Below, piece by piece: positions 1-5,139 of a stretch of DNA of 5,139 nt (the first letter of the stretch is position 1; each line of letters begins with the position of its first letter). This DNA is from CBDUQP01 sp965369385 (GTDB taxonomy: Bacteria > Planctomycetota > Phycisphaerae > SM23-33), in assembly GCA_965369385.1 (NCBI GenBank), contig CBDUQP010000188.1:1-5139 (forward strand). Direction: 5' to 3'. Position numbers and translations under genes: made by a program. The notes under the pieces are model-generated. The model had not been told where the DNA came from and did no database searches. It was given only the letters and a program-made list of their open reading frames with translations.

Positions 1-57
1 TTGCAAAACTCTGCGCGCCCGTGGATTATATGAACTCCACACGAAAGGAGCTTCACC
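1..57 (+). other. Leader of eboD; possible tail of an upstream gene
   Basis: Two frames could be the end of a preceding + strand gene. Frame 1 reads LQNSARPWII and stops at TGA 31-33. Frame 3 stops at TAA 75-77, which would overlap eboD by 20 bases. In ebo loci eboC (a UbiA-like prenyltransferase) commonly precedes eboD, but 10-24 residues are too few to recognise it. No convincing promoter is visible in these 57 bases, which fits eboD being internal to a longer operon. Confidence 0.25.
44..50 (+). promoter_or_regulatory. Ribosome binding site of eboD
   Basis: AAAGGAG lies seven bases upstream of the TTG at 58, which is near-ideal spacing. It is the best Shine-Dalgarno match in the window and is what decides the non-ATG start of eboD. 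Confidence 0.75.
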
Positions 58-1278
58 TTGCCGGCCGACGAACATAATCCAATCCCCTCGCAAGATCGCC
101 ATGATGCAAACGCCTGCCAACAGACATTCTCCGTGGCGTGGGACTATTGCGTTGAGTTCACGCGCGGAGTGTTTGAACCAACCAACCCGCTGCTAGCCCG
201 GACGCTGGACAAAACCGGCGACCAACGCCGACGCGCTATGGTATATATTGACGCAGGCCTCGCCGCCGCCAATGAATCCCTTGCAAGCCACATCGCCGCG
301 TACTTCAACACCTGGCAGGATTCGATCCAGCTCGCCGGCCCGGTACGAGTTGTCCCCGGCGGTCGACAAGCCAAGACAAGCTTCAAGCTCCTTACCGACA
401 CCATCGCCGACCTTGCCAACGCACACCTCGACCGGCACAGCTTCGTTATCGCAATCGGCGGAGGCAGCATGCTTGATTCCATAGGGCTCGCGGCCTCGCT
501 GGTGCATCGCGGCCTGCGGATGGTGCGTCTGCCTTCCACCGTTCTGGCCCAATGCGATGCGGGCGTCGGCGTAAAGACCGGGCTCGATCTGCACGGACAG
601 AAGAATCTCATCGGAACGTTCGCTCCGCCGTTTGCCGTGATCAACGATCTTAACCTGCTCAATAGCCTGACCGATGCCGACTGGATAGCCGGTATCGCAG
701 AAGCGTTCAAAGTGGCGATTATCAAGGATGCCGACTTCTTCAATTCGCTCGAATATTCCGCCAATAACCTGCATGCACGCGACGAAACCGCAATGGAAAC
801 CCTCATACGTAAATGCGCCGCGATACACCTCCTGCACATTTGCACATCGGGAGATCCATTCGAATTCGGTTCAGCGAGGCCGCTTGATTTCGGACACTGG
901 GCCGCACACCGCCTCGAAATGCTTTCCGGACACGCGATAACACATGGACAGGCCGTCGCGATAGGAATCGCACTGGACTCCTACTACGCCATGCGATGCG
1001 AACTGATCTCTGAACGCGAACTTGCCCGCATCTTGGCTGCAATCTGCGCATGCGGGTTGCGAGTTTGGGATGAATTGCTCGAATCGCGCGCAGAAGACGG
1101 GACACTGGCGATACTGGCCGGAATTGAAGAATTCCGCGAACACCTGGGCGGCATGATTAACATAACGCTCCCTCAGGGGATCGGCGCAAAAGTCGAAGTC
1201 CACAAGATGGACACCCACCTGATCACCGAGGGAGTCAGTTACCTGAAGAACTTCTCCGCCGGGGTAGCGGGCAAATGA
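58..1278 (+). CDS. eboD: EboD: 3-dehydroquinate synthase-like sugar phosphate cyclase of the ebo locus
   Basis: A 406-residue cytoplasmic protein of the dehydroquinate synthase (DHQS) fold. The glycine-rich NAD loop is GGGSMLD (134-140). The cyclase signature follows as LPSTVLAQCDAGVGVKTG (158-175), with D167, K173, K182 and N183 at DHQS-like positions. Three residues match the DHQS zinc ligands: E215 in GIAEAFK, H280 in LDFGHWAAH, and H296 in THGQAV; the H280-H296 spacing of 16 equals that in DHQS. The block equivalent to DHQS DExExGLRxxLNxGH reads DPFEFGSARPLDFGH, so the LR pair is replaced by SA; the substrate is therefore probably not the shikimate-pathway one. The N-terminal VEFTRGVFEPTNPLLA and C-terminal LPQGIGAKVEVHKMD segments are, from memory, typical of EboD. 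It is longer than ordinary DHQS (about 350-370 residues). The TTG start is set by the AAAGGAG site. The stop overlaps the start of eboE. In the ebo locus the exact reaction is not established. A housekeeping AroB is the alternative, disfavoured by the changed motif and the neighbour. Confidence 0.9.
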   Translation: MPADEHNPIPSQDRHDANACQQTFSVAWDYCVEFTRGVFEPTNPLLARTLDKTGDQRRRAMVYIDAGLAAANESLASHIAAYFNTWQDSIQLAGPVRVVPGGRQAKTSFKLLTDTIADLANAHLDRHSFVIAIGGGSMLDSIGLAASLVHRGLRMVRLPSTVLAQCDAGVGVKTGLDLHGQKNLIGTFAPPFAVINDLNLLNSLTDADWIAGIAEAFKVAIIKDADFFNSLEYSANNLHARDETAMETLIRKCAAIHLLHICTSGDPFEFGSARPLDFGHWAAHRLEMLSGHAITHGQAVAIGIALDSYYAMRCELISERELARILAAICACGLRVWDELLESRAEDGTLAILAGIEEFREHLGGMINITLPQGIGAKVEVHKMDTHLITEGVSYLKNFSAGVAGK

Positions 1279-2486
1279 TAGTCTCCCGGAAACCTCCGAT
1301 CCATCTGACGTACTGCCTGAACGTGCATCCCGGTGAAACGTGGCCGGAAGTGTTTGATGCGATCCGCACAAAGGCAAGTATCATACGTGACGCGATAGCC
1401 GGCGACGAGCCATTCGGCCTGGGCCTGCGGCTTGGTGCGATTGCGGCGGAGCAACTGTTGCTGGGTAACACACTGGCGGAATTCAAACGCTGGGTTGTGG
1501 ACAATCGTTTTTATGTCTTCACGATAAACGGCTTTCCCTACGGGCAATTCCACGACACTGCGGTGAAGGCCGAAGTATACCGCCCCGACTGGACCACGCC
1601 CCAACGCCGCGATTACACGATCCACCTGCTGGATATCCTGGCCGAGCTCCTCCCGCCCGGCCAGGTTGGCAGTATTTCAACCGTCCCGCTAACTTTCAAA
1701 CCGTGGGCCTCGTCGCCTGGATGCATTATGTCGGCGGCAGAGATGCTTGCAGATGTAGCGATTCATGCGCACGATCTGCTCGCTCGCACTGGGCGGGATA
1801 TCGTGATCGCGCTGGAGCCCGAGCCGGGATGCCTGCTGGAAACCACCGCCGAAACAATCGAGTTCTTCCACGGCCCGCTGATGCAGCATGGCCCAGGGCA
1901 TTTGGAGAAGCGACACAACATCACACCCGGTGCCGCCGAGTCGATGCTGCGCAAGCACGTCGGCGTCTGTTTCGACACCGCTCATCAGGCGGTTGAGTAT
2001 GAGGACCTGTCAGAGAGTATTATCGCTTTGCGAGACGCCGATATTCGCATAGGCAAGATCCAGTTGAGCTCTGCGCTGCACCTCGCACCGACTGCGGAAA
2101 ACGTCGGCCTGCTGGAGCAGTTCGCCGATGAAGTATACCTGCACCAGGTAAACGCTCGCCTCGGCGATGGCAGCAGCGATATCATGATGCCTGACCTGCC
2201 CGATGCACTGGCGAGCGCGGAAATGCGAGATGCGAGCGAGTGGCGGGTGCATTTTCACGTGCCGCTATTCTTTGACGAATGCATGGGTCTAGCGAGCACC
2301 AGCGGCGAACTGAGCGGCAGGTTCAGCGAGCTGATCCGCGAGGGAATCTGCCCCCATATCGAGATAGAAACATACACATGGGGCGTGCTTGCCGGCGCCA
2401 TGGAAGATATCGATCCGATAGACGGGATCATTCGCGAATTCGATTGGGTGCGACAGAACATTCTCCCCGCCAAGCCGGCACGATAA
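1275..2486 (+). CDS. eboE: EboE: TIM-barrel (xylose isomerase-like) metabolite traffic protein
   Basis: A 403-residue protein, about the usual EboE length, of the sugar phosphate isomerase/epimerase TIM-barrel superfamily. Recognisable EboE segments are LTYCLNVHPGETW (11-23), PFGLGLRLGAIAAEQLL (46-62), FYVFTINGFPYGQFH (79-93), VYRPDWTTPQRRDYT (101-115) and GSISTVPLTFKPW (132-144). Acidic and histidine residues at strand ends suggest a divalent metal site: E181 (ALEPEP), D234 with H237 (CFDTAH), H326/H328 (HFHVP) and E365 (EIETYTW). Assigning these as ligands is by analogy with xylose isomerase/tagatose epimerase barrels. No signal peptide or membrane segment is visible. The ATG overlaps the eboD stop as ATGA, and only a weak G-rich stretch precedes it, so translation is probably coupled to eboD. 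In Nostoc the ebo genes are needed to export the scytonemin monomer, and in Pseudomonas the edb locus affects nematode avoidance; the biochemical reaction is unknown. eboF, often next in the locus, is absent downstream. Confidence 0.9.
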   Translation: MIVSRKPPIHLTYCLNVHPGETWPEVFDAIRTKASIIRDAIAGDEPFGLGLRLGAIAAEQLLLGNTLAEFKRWVVDNRFYVFTINGFPYGQFHDTAVKAEVYRPDWTTPQRRDYTIHLLDILAELLPPGQVGSISTVPLTFKPWASSPGCIMSAAEMLADVAIHAHDLLARTGRDIVIALEPEPGCLLETTAETIEFFHGPLMQHGPGHLEKRHNITPGAAESMLRKHVGVCFDTAHQAVEYEDLSESIIALRDADIRIGKIQLSSALHLAPTAENVGLLEQFADEVYLHQVNARLGDGSSDIMMPDLPDALASAEMRDASEWRVHFHVPLFFDECMGLASTSGELSGRFSELIREGICPHIEIETYTWGVLAGAMEDIDPIDGIIREFDWVRQNILPAKPAR

Positions 2487-2532
2487 GCGCAGCAAACAGG
2501 CTCACCGATTATCTCGACGGGCCTGACGACTT

Positions 2533-2551
2533 GATGGTCACGCCATCTTTT
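2533..2551 (+). terminator. Weak intrinsic terminator candidate for eboDE
   Basis: GATGG (2533-2537) pairs with CCATC (2543-2547) across a five-base loop, followed directly by TTTT (2548-2551). It lies 46 bases past the eboE stop. The stem is only five pairs and the T-run is four, so it would be inefficient; position is the main argument for it. Confidence 0.3.
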
Positions 2552-2627
2552 GATGAGACGAATACAGAAGGGATAGCGATATCGTGAACCGTTATTCGCG
2601 TTCTCGGCCCCAACGATTGTGAAAAAA

Positions 2628-2660
2628 CGAAAAAGAGCCGTTGCACAAACGGGGTTTTCG
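2628..2660 (+). terminator. Hairpin downstream of eboE, possible second terminator
   Basis: CGAAAA (2628-2633) pairs with TTTTCG (2655-2660), and CCGTT (2638-2642) pairs with AACGG (2648-2652) around the loop GCACA. An asymmetric internal loop (AGAG opposite GG) separates the two helices. The A-stretch on the 5' side and T-stretch on the 3' side resemble a terminator in either direction, but no free U-tract follows the whole hairpin. Confidence 0.25.
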
Positions 2661-2864
2661 CATTATCGTAAATTTTGTAAACGTAAGTCTCTATTTTGAG
2701 AGTCATTGCACCGAAACGCAAAATCGCGAGCGTTGTCCAAAAGACGCAAAATACGCAACGTTTTTCATAGTTTGTTGCGTGTTTCGGGCCGACTGCAAAA
2801 TTCCGGACCCAATCGGATGCAGCGTTTCAGCCGTCAGCGGTCAGTATATTAGTATATGACTGCG

Positions 2865-2926
2865 CTTGTCGCGACGACTTGTGACGACGAAGCCATAGGC
2901 GAAGACGCAAGCCGTAGGCGAAGACG
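2865..2926. repeat. Two adjacent short tandem duplications
   Basis: First pair: a 13-bp unit beginning CTTGT and ending CGACGA is repeated head to tail at 2865-2877 and 2878-2890, with 11 of 13 bases the same. Second pair: the 18-bp unit AAGCCRTAGGCGAAGACG occurs at 2890-2907 and 2909-2926, differing at one base (A/G), with a period of 19. The second unit contains a small GCC...GGC dyad. The repeats start 44 bases past the first AraC stop. Replication slippage is the simplest explanation. Confidence 0.55.
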
Positions 2927-2970
2927 GGCGCCGACTTTCCGCCAAGTGTGCTGTTTGCGGTGAGGCAAGA

Positions 2971-3867
2971 CTACTCCCTGTCCGCAGATGCCTGCAACTG
3001 ATATCGAAGCCTGTACTGCCGTGGCGTGCATCCGTAGGTTTGCACAAACCACCTGTGAAGGTGGCTGGGATTGCTGAACCCCCACCGGGATGCAACAGCC
3101 TTGATCGGCGTATCGCTCTCGGCAAGCTGCCCCGCTGCCCCGCGAAGGCGGAAACTGAGGGCAAACTTGGCAAACGACATCGACATCACACCCTTGAACA
3201 GCTTGTTGAAACCGTTCAGGCTCATCTTGCATCCGCGGGCTGCGGTTTCTTCGGTAACAAGCTGCGTGCTCTCAAGCGCCAACCTGATAGCAGGCGTTAT
3301 GCGGTCATAGCACGCCGACGATGCCAGCCGAACAGATGCAGGCAGAACCCAATCCTCCTGAAGGCACAATAGCATCTCCTGGAGCAAGCACCTCATCCAC
3401 ATCTGGACCGCGTCGCCGCCTGCATCTATCGCCCGAGCAAGACGCCTGCCGATATCGAGCATCTCATCGCGGCGTCCGTCGCCAACCACCGGCCGCTGGT
3501 CAGCAGGCACCAGGAAAGGCCCCTGCCACGTAATGCCACAACGCCCCTGCATGCTGTCAACGGCAAGCGAAGGCGGCCAGATCATCAGGACCACAATATC
3601 CGCCGATTCACTCGTAACGTGATATCCGTGTGGCTCCCATATCCCGCATATCCAGGTCTGCCCCGGCTCGATATCCACCTGCCATCCCTGGTAGTACCGC
3701 CGCATCGACCCACTCAGAACCATCCCAATCTCAAAAGGATAGTGTTTGTCGTATTTCACATCGCTTCGCATGAGCCTGCCGAAGTGCATGCCCTGAATAT
3801 GATGTCGCTCATCCACCTCCGTAGCGAACTTGGGTATCGCGGATATGTCCCAGGGATTTGACGGCAT
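2971..3867 (-). CDS. AraC-family transcriptional regulator (first of two paralogues)
   Basis: A 298-residue DNA-binding protein of the AraC/XylS family. The N-terminal half looks like the AraC-type ligand-sensing cupin: HYPFEIGMVLSGSMRRYY (42-59), then PGQTW (68-72) and GIWEPHGY (75-82). The C-terminal about 100 residues hold two helix-turn-helix units: one around 205-230 (TEETAARGCKMSLNGFNKLF), the other 253-286 (PIKAVASRWGF...SHLHRWFVQTYGCTPRQYR), the canonical second-HTH signature with the final TPxxYR. No signal peptide or transmembrane segment is seen. Start: an in-frame ATG at 3945 would give 324 residues, but GGAG (3878-3875) sits seven bases before the ATG at 3867 and four before the one at 3870. 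The paralogue also aligns from this point (W-x-I-S near residue 6), so 3867 or 3870 is preferred. The ligand and targets are unknown; AraC proteins of this shape often sense sugars. It could regulate itself through the upstream dyad. Confidence 0.92.
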   Translation of the reverse strand: MPSNPWDISAIPKFATEVDERHHIQGMHFGRLMRSDVKYDKHYPFEIGMVLSGSMRRYYQGWQVDIEPGQTWICGIWEPHGYHVTSESADIVVLMIWPPSLAVDSMQGRCGITWQGPFLVPADQRPVVGDGRRDEMLDIGRRLARAIDAGGDAVQMWMRCLLQEMLLCLQEDWVLPASVRLASSACYDRITPAIRLALESTQLVTEETAARGCKMSLNGFNKLFKGVMSMSFAKFALSFRLRGAAGQLAESDTPIKAVASRWGFSNPSHLHRWFVQTYGCTPRQYRLRYQLQASADRE

Positions 3868-3874
3868 CATCTTG

Positions 3875-3878
3875 CTCC
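3875..3878 (-). promoter_or_regulatory. Ribosome binding site deciding the start of the first AraC gene
   Basis: Read on the - strand the sequence is GGAG-CAAG-ATG-ATG. The spacing is four bases to the ATG at 3870 and seven to that at 3867, so the second ATG is better placed. No comparable site precedes the upstream ATG at 3945. Confidence 0.6.
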
Positions 3879-3914
3879 AGTGTGTAAATATGCACTCTTC
3901 TTGTGCCTTCCGAC

Positions 3915-3944
3915 ATTGTATTGCCTTTGTGTATATAGAGTCCA
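3915..3944 (-). promoter_or_regulatory. Candidate sigma-70-type promoter of the first AraC gene
   Basis: On the - strand, TGGACT (3944-3939, four of six matches to TTGACA) and TACAAT (3920-3915, five of six to TATAAT) are separated by 18 bases. The predicted start near 3908 would leave a leader of about 40 bases before the ATG at 3867. A longer protein starting at 3945 would have its start codon inside the -35 box, which supports the shorter start. The match is modest. Confidence 0.3.
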
Positions 3945-3955
3945 TGCATATATAC
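3931..3955. promoter_or_regulatory. Dyad symmetry, possible operator
   Basis: GTATATA (3931-3937) and TATATAC (3949-3955) form a perfect inverted repeat with an 11-base spacer. It spans the candidate -35 region of the first AraC gene, so a regulator bound there could block transcription. AT-rich seven-base arms occur by chance fairly often, and AraC proteins usually bind direct repeats rather than dyads. Confidence 0.25.
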
Positions 3956-4107
3956 TCAGGTCTGCAAGGTGAGCTTGAAATGTGTAAATCTTACAGGCGG
4001 CAGACGGGCGGCTGTAGCTGACATACCGACTGGCTGCGGCGGGCGTACAATGCAAAACATCCTGGGGTTTGTGTGCAATTCGCGTGGCCGCACACGAACC
4101 TGATTCA

Positions 4108-4145
4108 GGCGGTTGAGCTCGGGCGGTCCGACTCAGCCGCCTTTT
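4108..4145 (+). terminator. Strong intrinsic terminator on the + strand
   Basis: GGCGGTTGAG (4108-4117) pairs with CTCAGCCGCC (4132-4141) over ten pairs with one G-U. The loop can add TCGG/CCGA (4119-4122 with 4128-4131). TTTT (4142-4145) follows directly. On the - strand the same hairpin is followed by TGAATCAGG rather than a U-tract, so it is directional for + strand transcription. No + strand gene lies between the first AraC gene and this site. Confidence 0.6.
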
Positions 4146-4197
4146 AAATTAGGGACGGTGCCTTATTTAATTAAATAAGGCACCGTCCCTAATTTAA
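4144..4197. repeat. Perfect 54-bp palindrome
   Basis: Bases 4144-4170 are the exact reverse complement of 4171-4197, with no unpaired loop bases; symmetry breaks at 4143/4198. Each arm contains the core GGGACGGTGCCTTATTT, with an AT-rich outer end and an AATT centre. It begins in the T-run of the + strand terminator and ends 15 bases from the stop codon of the second AraC gene. The form resembles intergenic REP-like or miniature mobile elements; similar GGGACGGTG palindromes are, from memory, scattered in some environmental genomes. In RNA it could fold into a very long hairpin protecting the 3' end of the second AraC mRNA, though without a U-tract. Confidence 0.85.
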
Positions 4198-4212
4198 CGC
4201 TGATTTAACGGA

Positions 4213-5103
4213 TCACTGGCCTGTGCGGCGTTTGCGGTATTCGCCGGGTGTGCATCCGTAGCTGCCTGCGAAGTTGCGGTGCAGATGGCTCACATCCCTG
4301 AACCCCCACCGGGATGCTATCGCCTTGATCGGATCTGTGGTGCCCGCCAGATGCTCGGCCGCCCCACCCAGACGGTAACTCAGCGCGAACCGCGAAAAGG
4401 TCATCCCCATGACGCTCTTGAACAACTGGTTAAACGAATTGAGGCTCCTCTTGCACAGTTCGGCGGCACGTTCGGTGGGAACAAGCTGCATACTCTCCAT
4501 CGCAAACTTCACCGCAGGCGAAATGCGATCATATGACGTAACAGATGCATCCGCACGCACTGTCGAAGCGTCCCAATCCTTCTGCAGCCACAACAACGCC
4601 TCCTGCACGAAGTTGCGATACCAGAATTTCGCATTATCGGGCTGCTGGTCCAAAATCTGCAAGGCTGCGGCCGCGATCTGGAGCATCTGGTCGCAGACTT
4701 CGCCCCTGGCCTGAGGTCGGCTTTCAGGGGAGGCAAAGAAAGGCGATAACCACCTGAAGCCACTTGCGTTCTGAAGATCATCCTGGGCGAAAGCCGTTGG
4801 CAGAAATACAAATATCGCCGCCTCGCTGCGCTCTTCGGTAGGGATGTATCCATGGGGCTCCCATATGCCCGTAAGCCATGTTTGTCCAGGCGAAACGGTG
4901 GTCCGATAATCTTCATAGCTGCTCACATAATTCCCGTTCACCACGATGCCCAGCTCCAGCACGTAATGCATATGCCTGAAATCCGGCGGAGAGTCTTTGG
5001 GGTGGGAACGTATGAAGGAATGATGGAGGTTTATGGGCTCATCCGCGCTCAGGATGATATCCGCACGCTCAATATCTGAAATGTGCCACCTTGAATCATT
5101 CAT
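4213..5103 (-). CDS. AraC-family transcriptional regulator (second paralogue)
   Basis: A 296-residue AraC/XylS-family regulator. The N-terminal sensor half has HYVLELGIVVNGNYVSSYEDY (46-66), PGQTW (72-76) and GIWEPHGY (79-86), matching the neighbour. The DNA-binding half has a first helix-turn-helix near 210-236 (RAAELCKRSLNSFNQLFK) and a second at 258-290 (PIKAIASRWGF...SHLHRNFAGSYGCTPGEYR). Aligned without gaps over 97 residues from ISPAVKF, 60 are identical to the first AraC protein. The sensor halves differ much more, so the two probably recognise related DNA but respond to different signals. The ATG at 5103 is the only sensible start; the Shine-Dalgarno is weak (GAG in TGAGAAACCGCAC). 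The promoter lies beyond the window. It is co-directional with the first AraC gene but separated by about 345 bases with its own promoter candidate, so they are likely separate transcripts. Ligand and targets are unknown. Confidence 0.92.
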   Translation of the reverse strand: MNDSRWHISDIERADIILSADEPINLHHSFIRSHPKDSPPDFRHMHYVLELGIVVNGNYVSSYEDYRTTVSPGQTWLTGIWEPHGYIPTEERSEAAIFVFLPTAFAQDDLQNASGFRWLSPFFASPESRPQARGEVCDQMLQIAAAALQILDQQPDNAKFWYRNFVQEALLWLQKDWDASTVRADASVTSYDRISPAVKFAMESMQLVPTERAAELCKRSLNSFNQLFKSVMGMTFSRFALSYRLGGAAEHLAGTTDPIKAIASRWGFRDVSHLHRNFAGSYGCTPGEYRKRRTGQ

Positions 5104-5139
5104 GTGCGGTTTCTCATGTCGCCTGGACTCCGCCCTGCT

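Larger units (their letters stand above)
2487..2970. other. Convergent intergenic gap between eboE and the first AraC gene
   Basis: The gap is 484 bp and I see no convincing gene in it. It holds two candidate + strand hairpins (2533-2551 and 2628-2660). The stretch 2660-2800 is visibly richer in A/T than the flanking genes. The nonamer ACGCAAAAT occurs at 2716-2724 and 2744-2752. ACGCAAC (2753-2759) and GTTGCGT (2774-2780) form a 7-bp inverted repeat with a 14-base loop. An imperfect dyad GTCAgTATA...TATATGAC lies at 2840-2860, and short tandem repeats at 2865-2926. There is no strong bidirectional terminator. Confidence 0.6.
3868..4212. other. Intergenic region between the two AraC genes
   Basis: These 345 bases contain the ribosome binding site and possible promoter of the first AraC gene, a dyad at 3931-3955, an inverted repeat GTGTGC/GCACAC at 4071-4076 and 4090-4095 (extendable to nine pairs with one G-U), a + strand intrinsic terminator (4108-4145) and a 54-bp palindrome (4144-4197). 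No ORF in it has both a good ribosome binding site and a recognisable product. Confidence 0.6.

Noticed and set aside
144..845. Long - strand frames of 233 and 214 codons opposite eboD
   Set aside because: They lie wholly antisense to a well-supported gene, encode arginine- and serine-rich or otherwise unrecognisable sequence, and are expected from GC-biased codon use.
871..1377. A 168-codon - strand frame across the eboD-eboE junction
   Set aside because: It overlaps two conserved genes on the other strand, and has no family resemblance.
2641..2859. A 72-codon + strand frame in the convergent gap
   Set aside because: It starts at a TTG inside a hairpin stem, has no properly spaced ribosome binding site and gives a product with no recognisable family.
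2865..2926. CRISPR-like array
   Set aside because: There are only two copies of each unit, the spacing is zero to one base, and there are no unique spacers, so these are simple tandem duplications.
3944..4021. A 25-codon + strand frame from the ATG at 3944, with an internal ATG at 3980 preceded by AAGGTGAG
   Set aside because: The peptide is 13-25 residues, unrecognised, and the purine-rich stretch could be chance; not enough to call a gene.
3975..4145. Riboswitch or tRNA in the interregulator gap
   Set aside because: No cloverleaf or known riboswitch core was recognised; only the terminator hairpin and a short inverted repeat are clear.
4144..4197. The 54-bp palindrome as an intrinsic terminator of the second AraC gene
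   Set aside because: On the - strand the hairpin is followed by AAGGCGG and not by a U-tract, so it does not fit the usual terminator form, although it could still stabilise the mRNA end.

Overview
The window carries four complete protein genes in two blocks. The + strand block (58-2486) is a translationally coupled pair, eboD-eboE. The - strand block (5103-2971) is two related AraC-family transcriptional regulators in tandem. The blocks converge on a 484-bp gap (2487-2970). The organism is bacterial and moderately GC-rich. The sequence alone does not fix its phylum. The ebo pair, several near-identical AraC paralogues and dispersed palindromic repeats would fit a PVC-type (planctomycete/lentisphaeral) or similar environmental genome, but that is a guess.

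Region by region: bases 1-57 hold a probable ribosome binding site and perhaps the last codons of an upstream gene. eboD (TTG start at 58) encodes a sugar-phosphate-cyclase-fold protein related to 3-dehydroquinate synthase. eboE follows with a 4-bp ATGA overlap and encodes a xylose-isomerase-like TIM-barrel protein. The gap 2487-2970 has weak hairpins downstream of eboE and short tandem repeats near the end of the regulator gene. The first AraC regulator runs 3867-2971. Its upstream region (3868-4212) has a possible promoter with a dyad, a strong intrinsic terminator that reads on the + strand, and a perfect 54-bp palindrome. The second AraC regulator runs 5103-4213.

How the parts fit: EboD and EboE belong to the ebo (edb) locus, which is linked in other bacteria to traffic of a metabolite out of the cytoplasm (in cyanobacteria, scytonemin precursor export). 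eboF, usually the next gene, does not follow here, so the locus ends at eboE or is split. The two AraC proteins share about 62% identity over their DNA-binding halves and a distinctive PGQTW...GIWEPHGY motif in their sensor halves. Nothing in the sequence ties them to the ebo genes. The least explained part is 3930-4200: a + strand terminator with no + strand gene before it, directly abutting the palindrome, which suggests either an unannotated small RNA or a mobile repeat that arrived next to a terminator.
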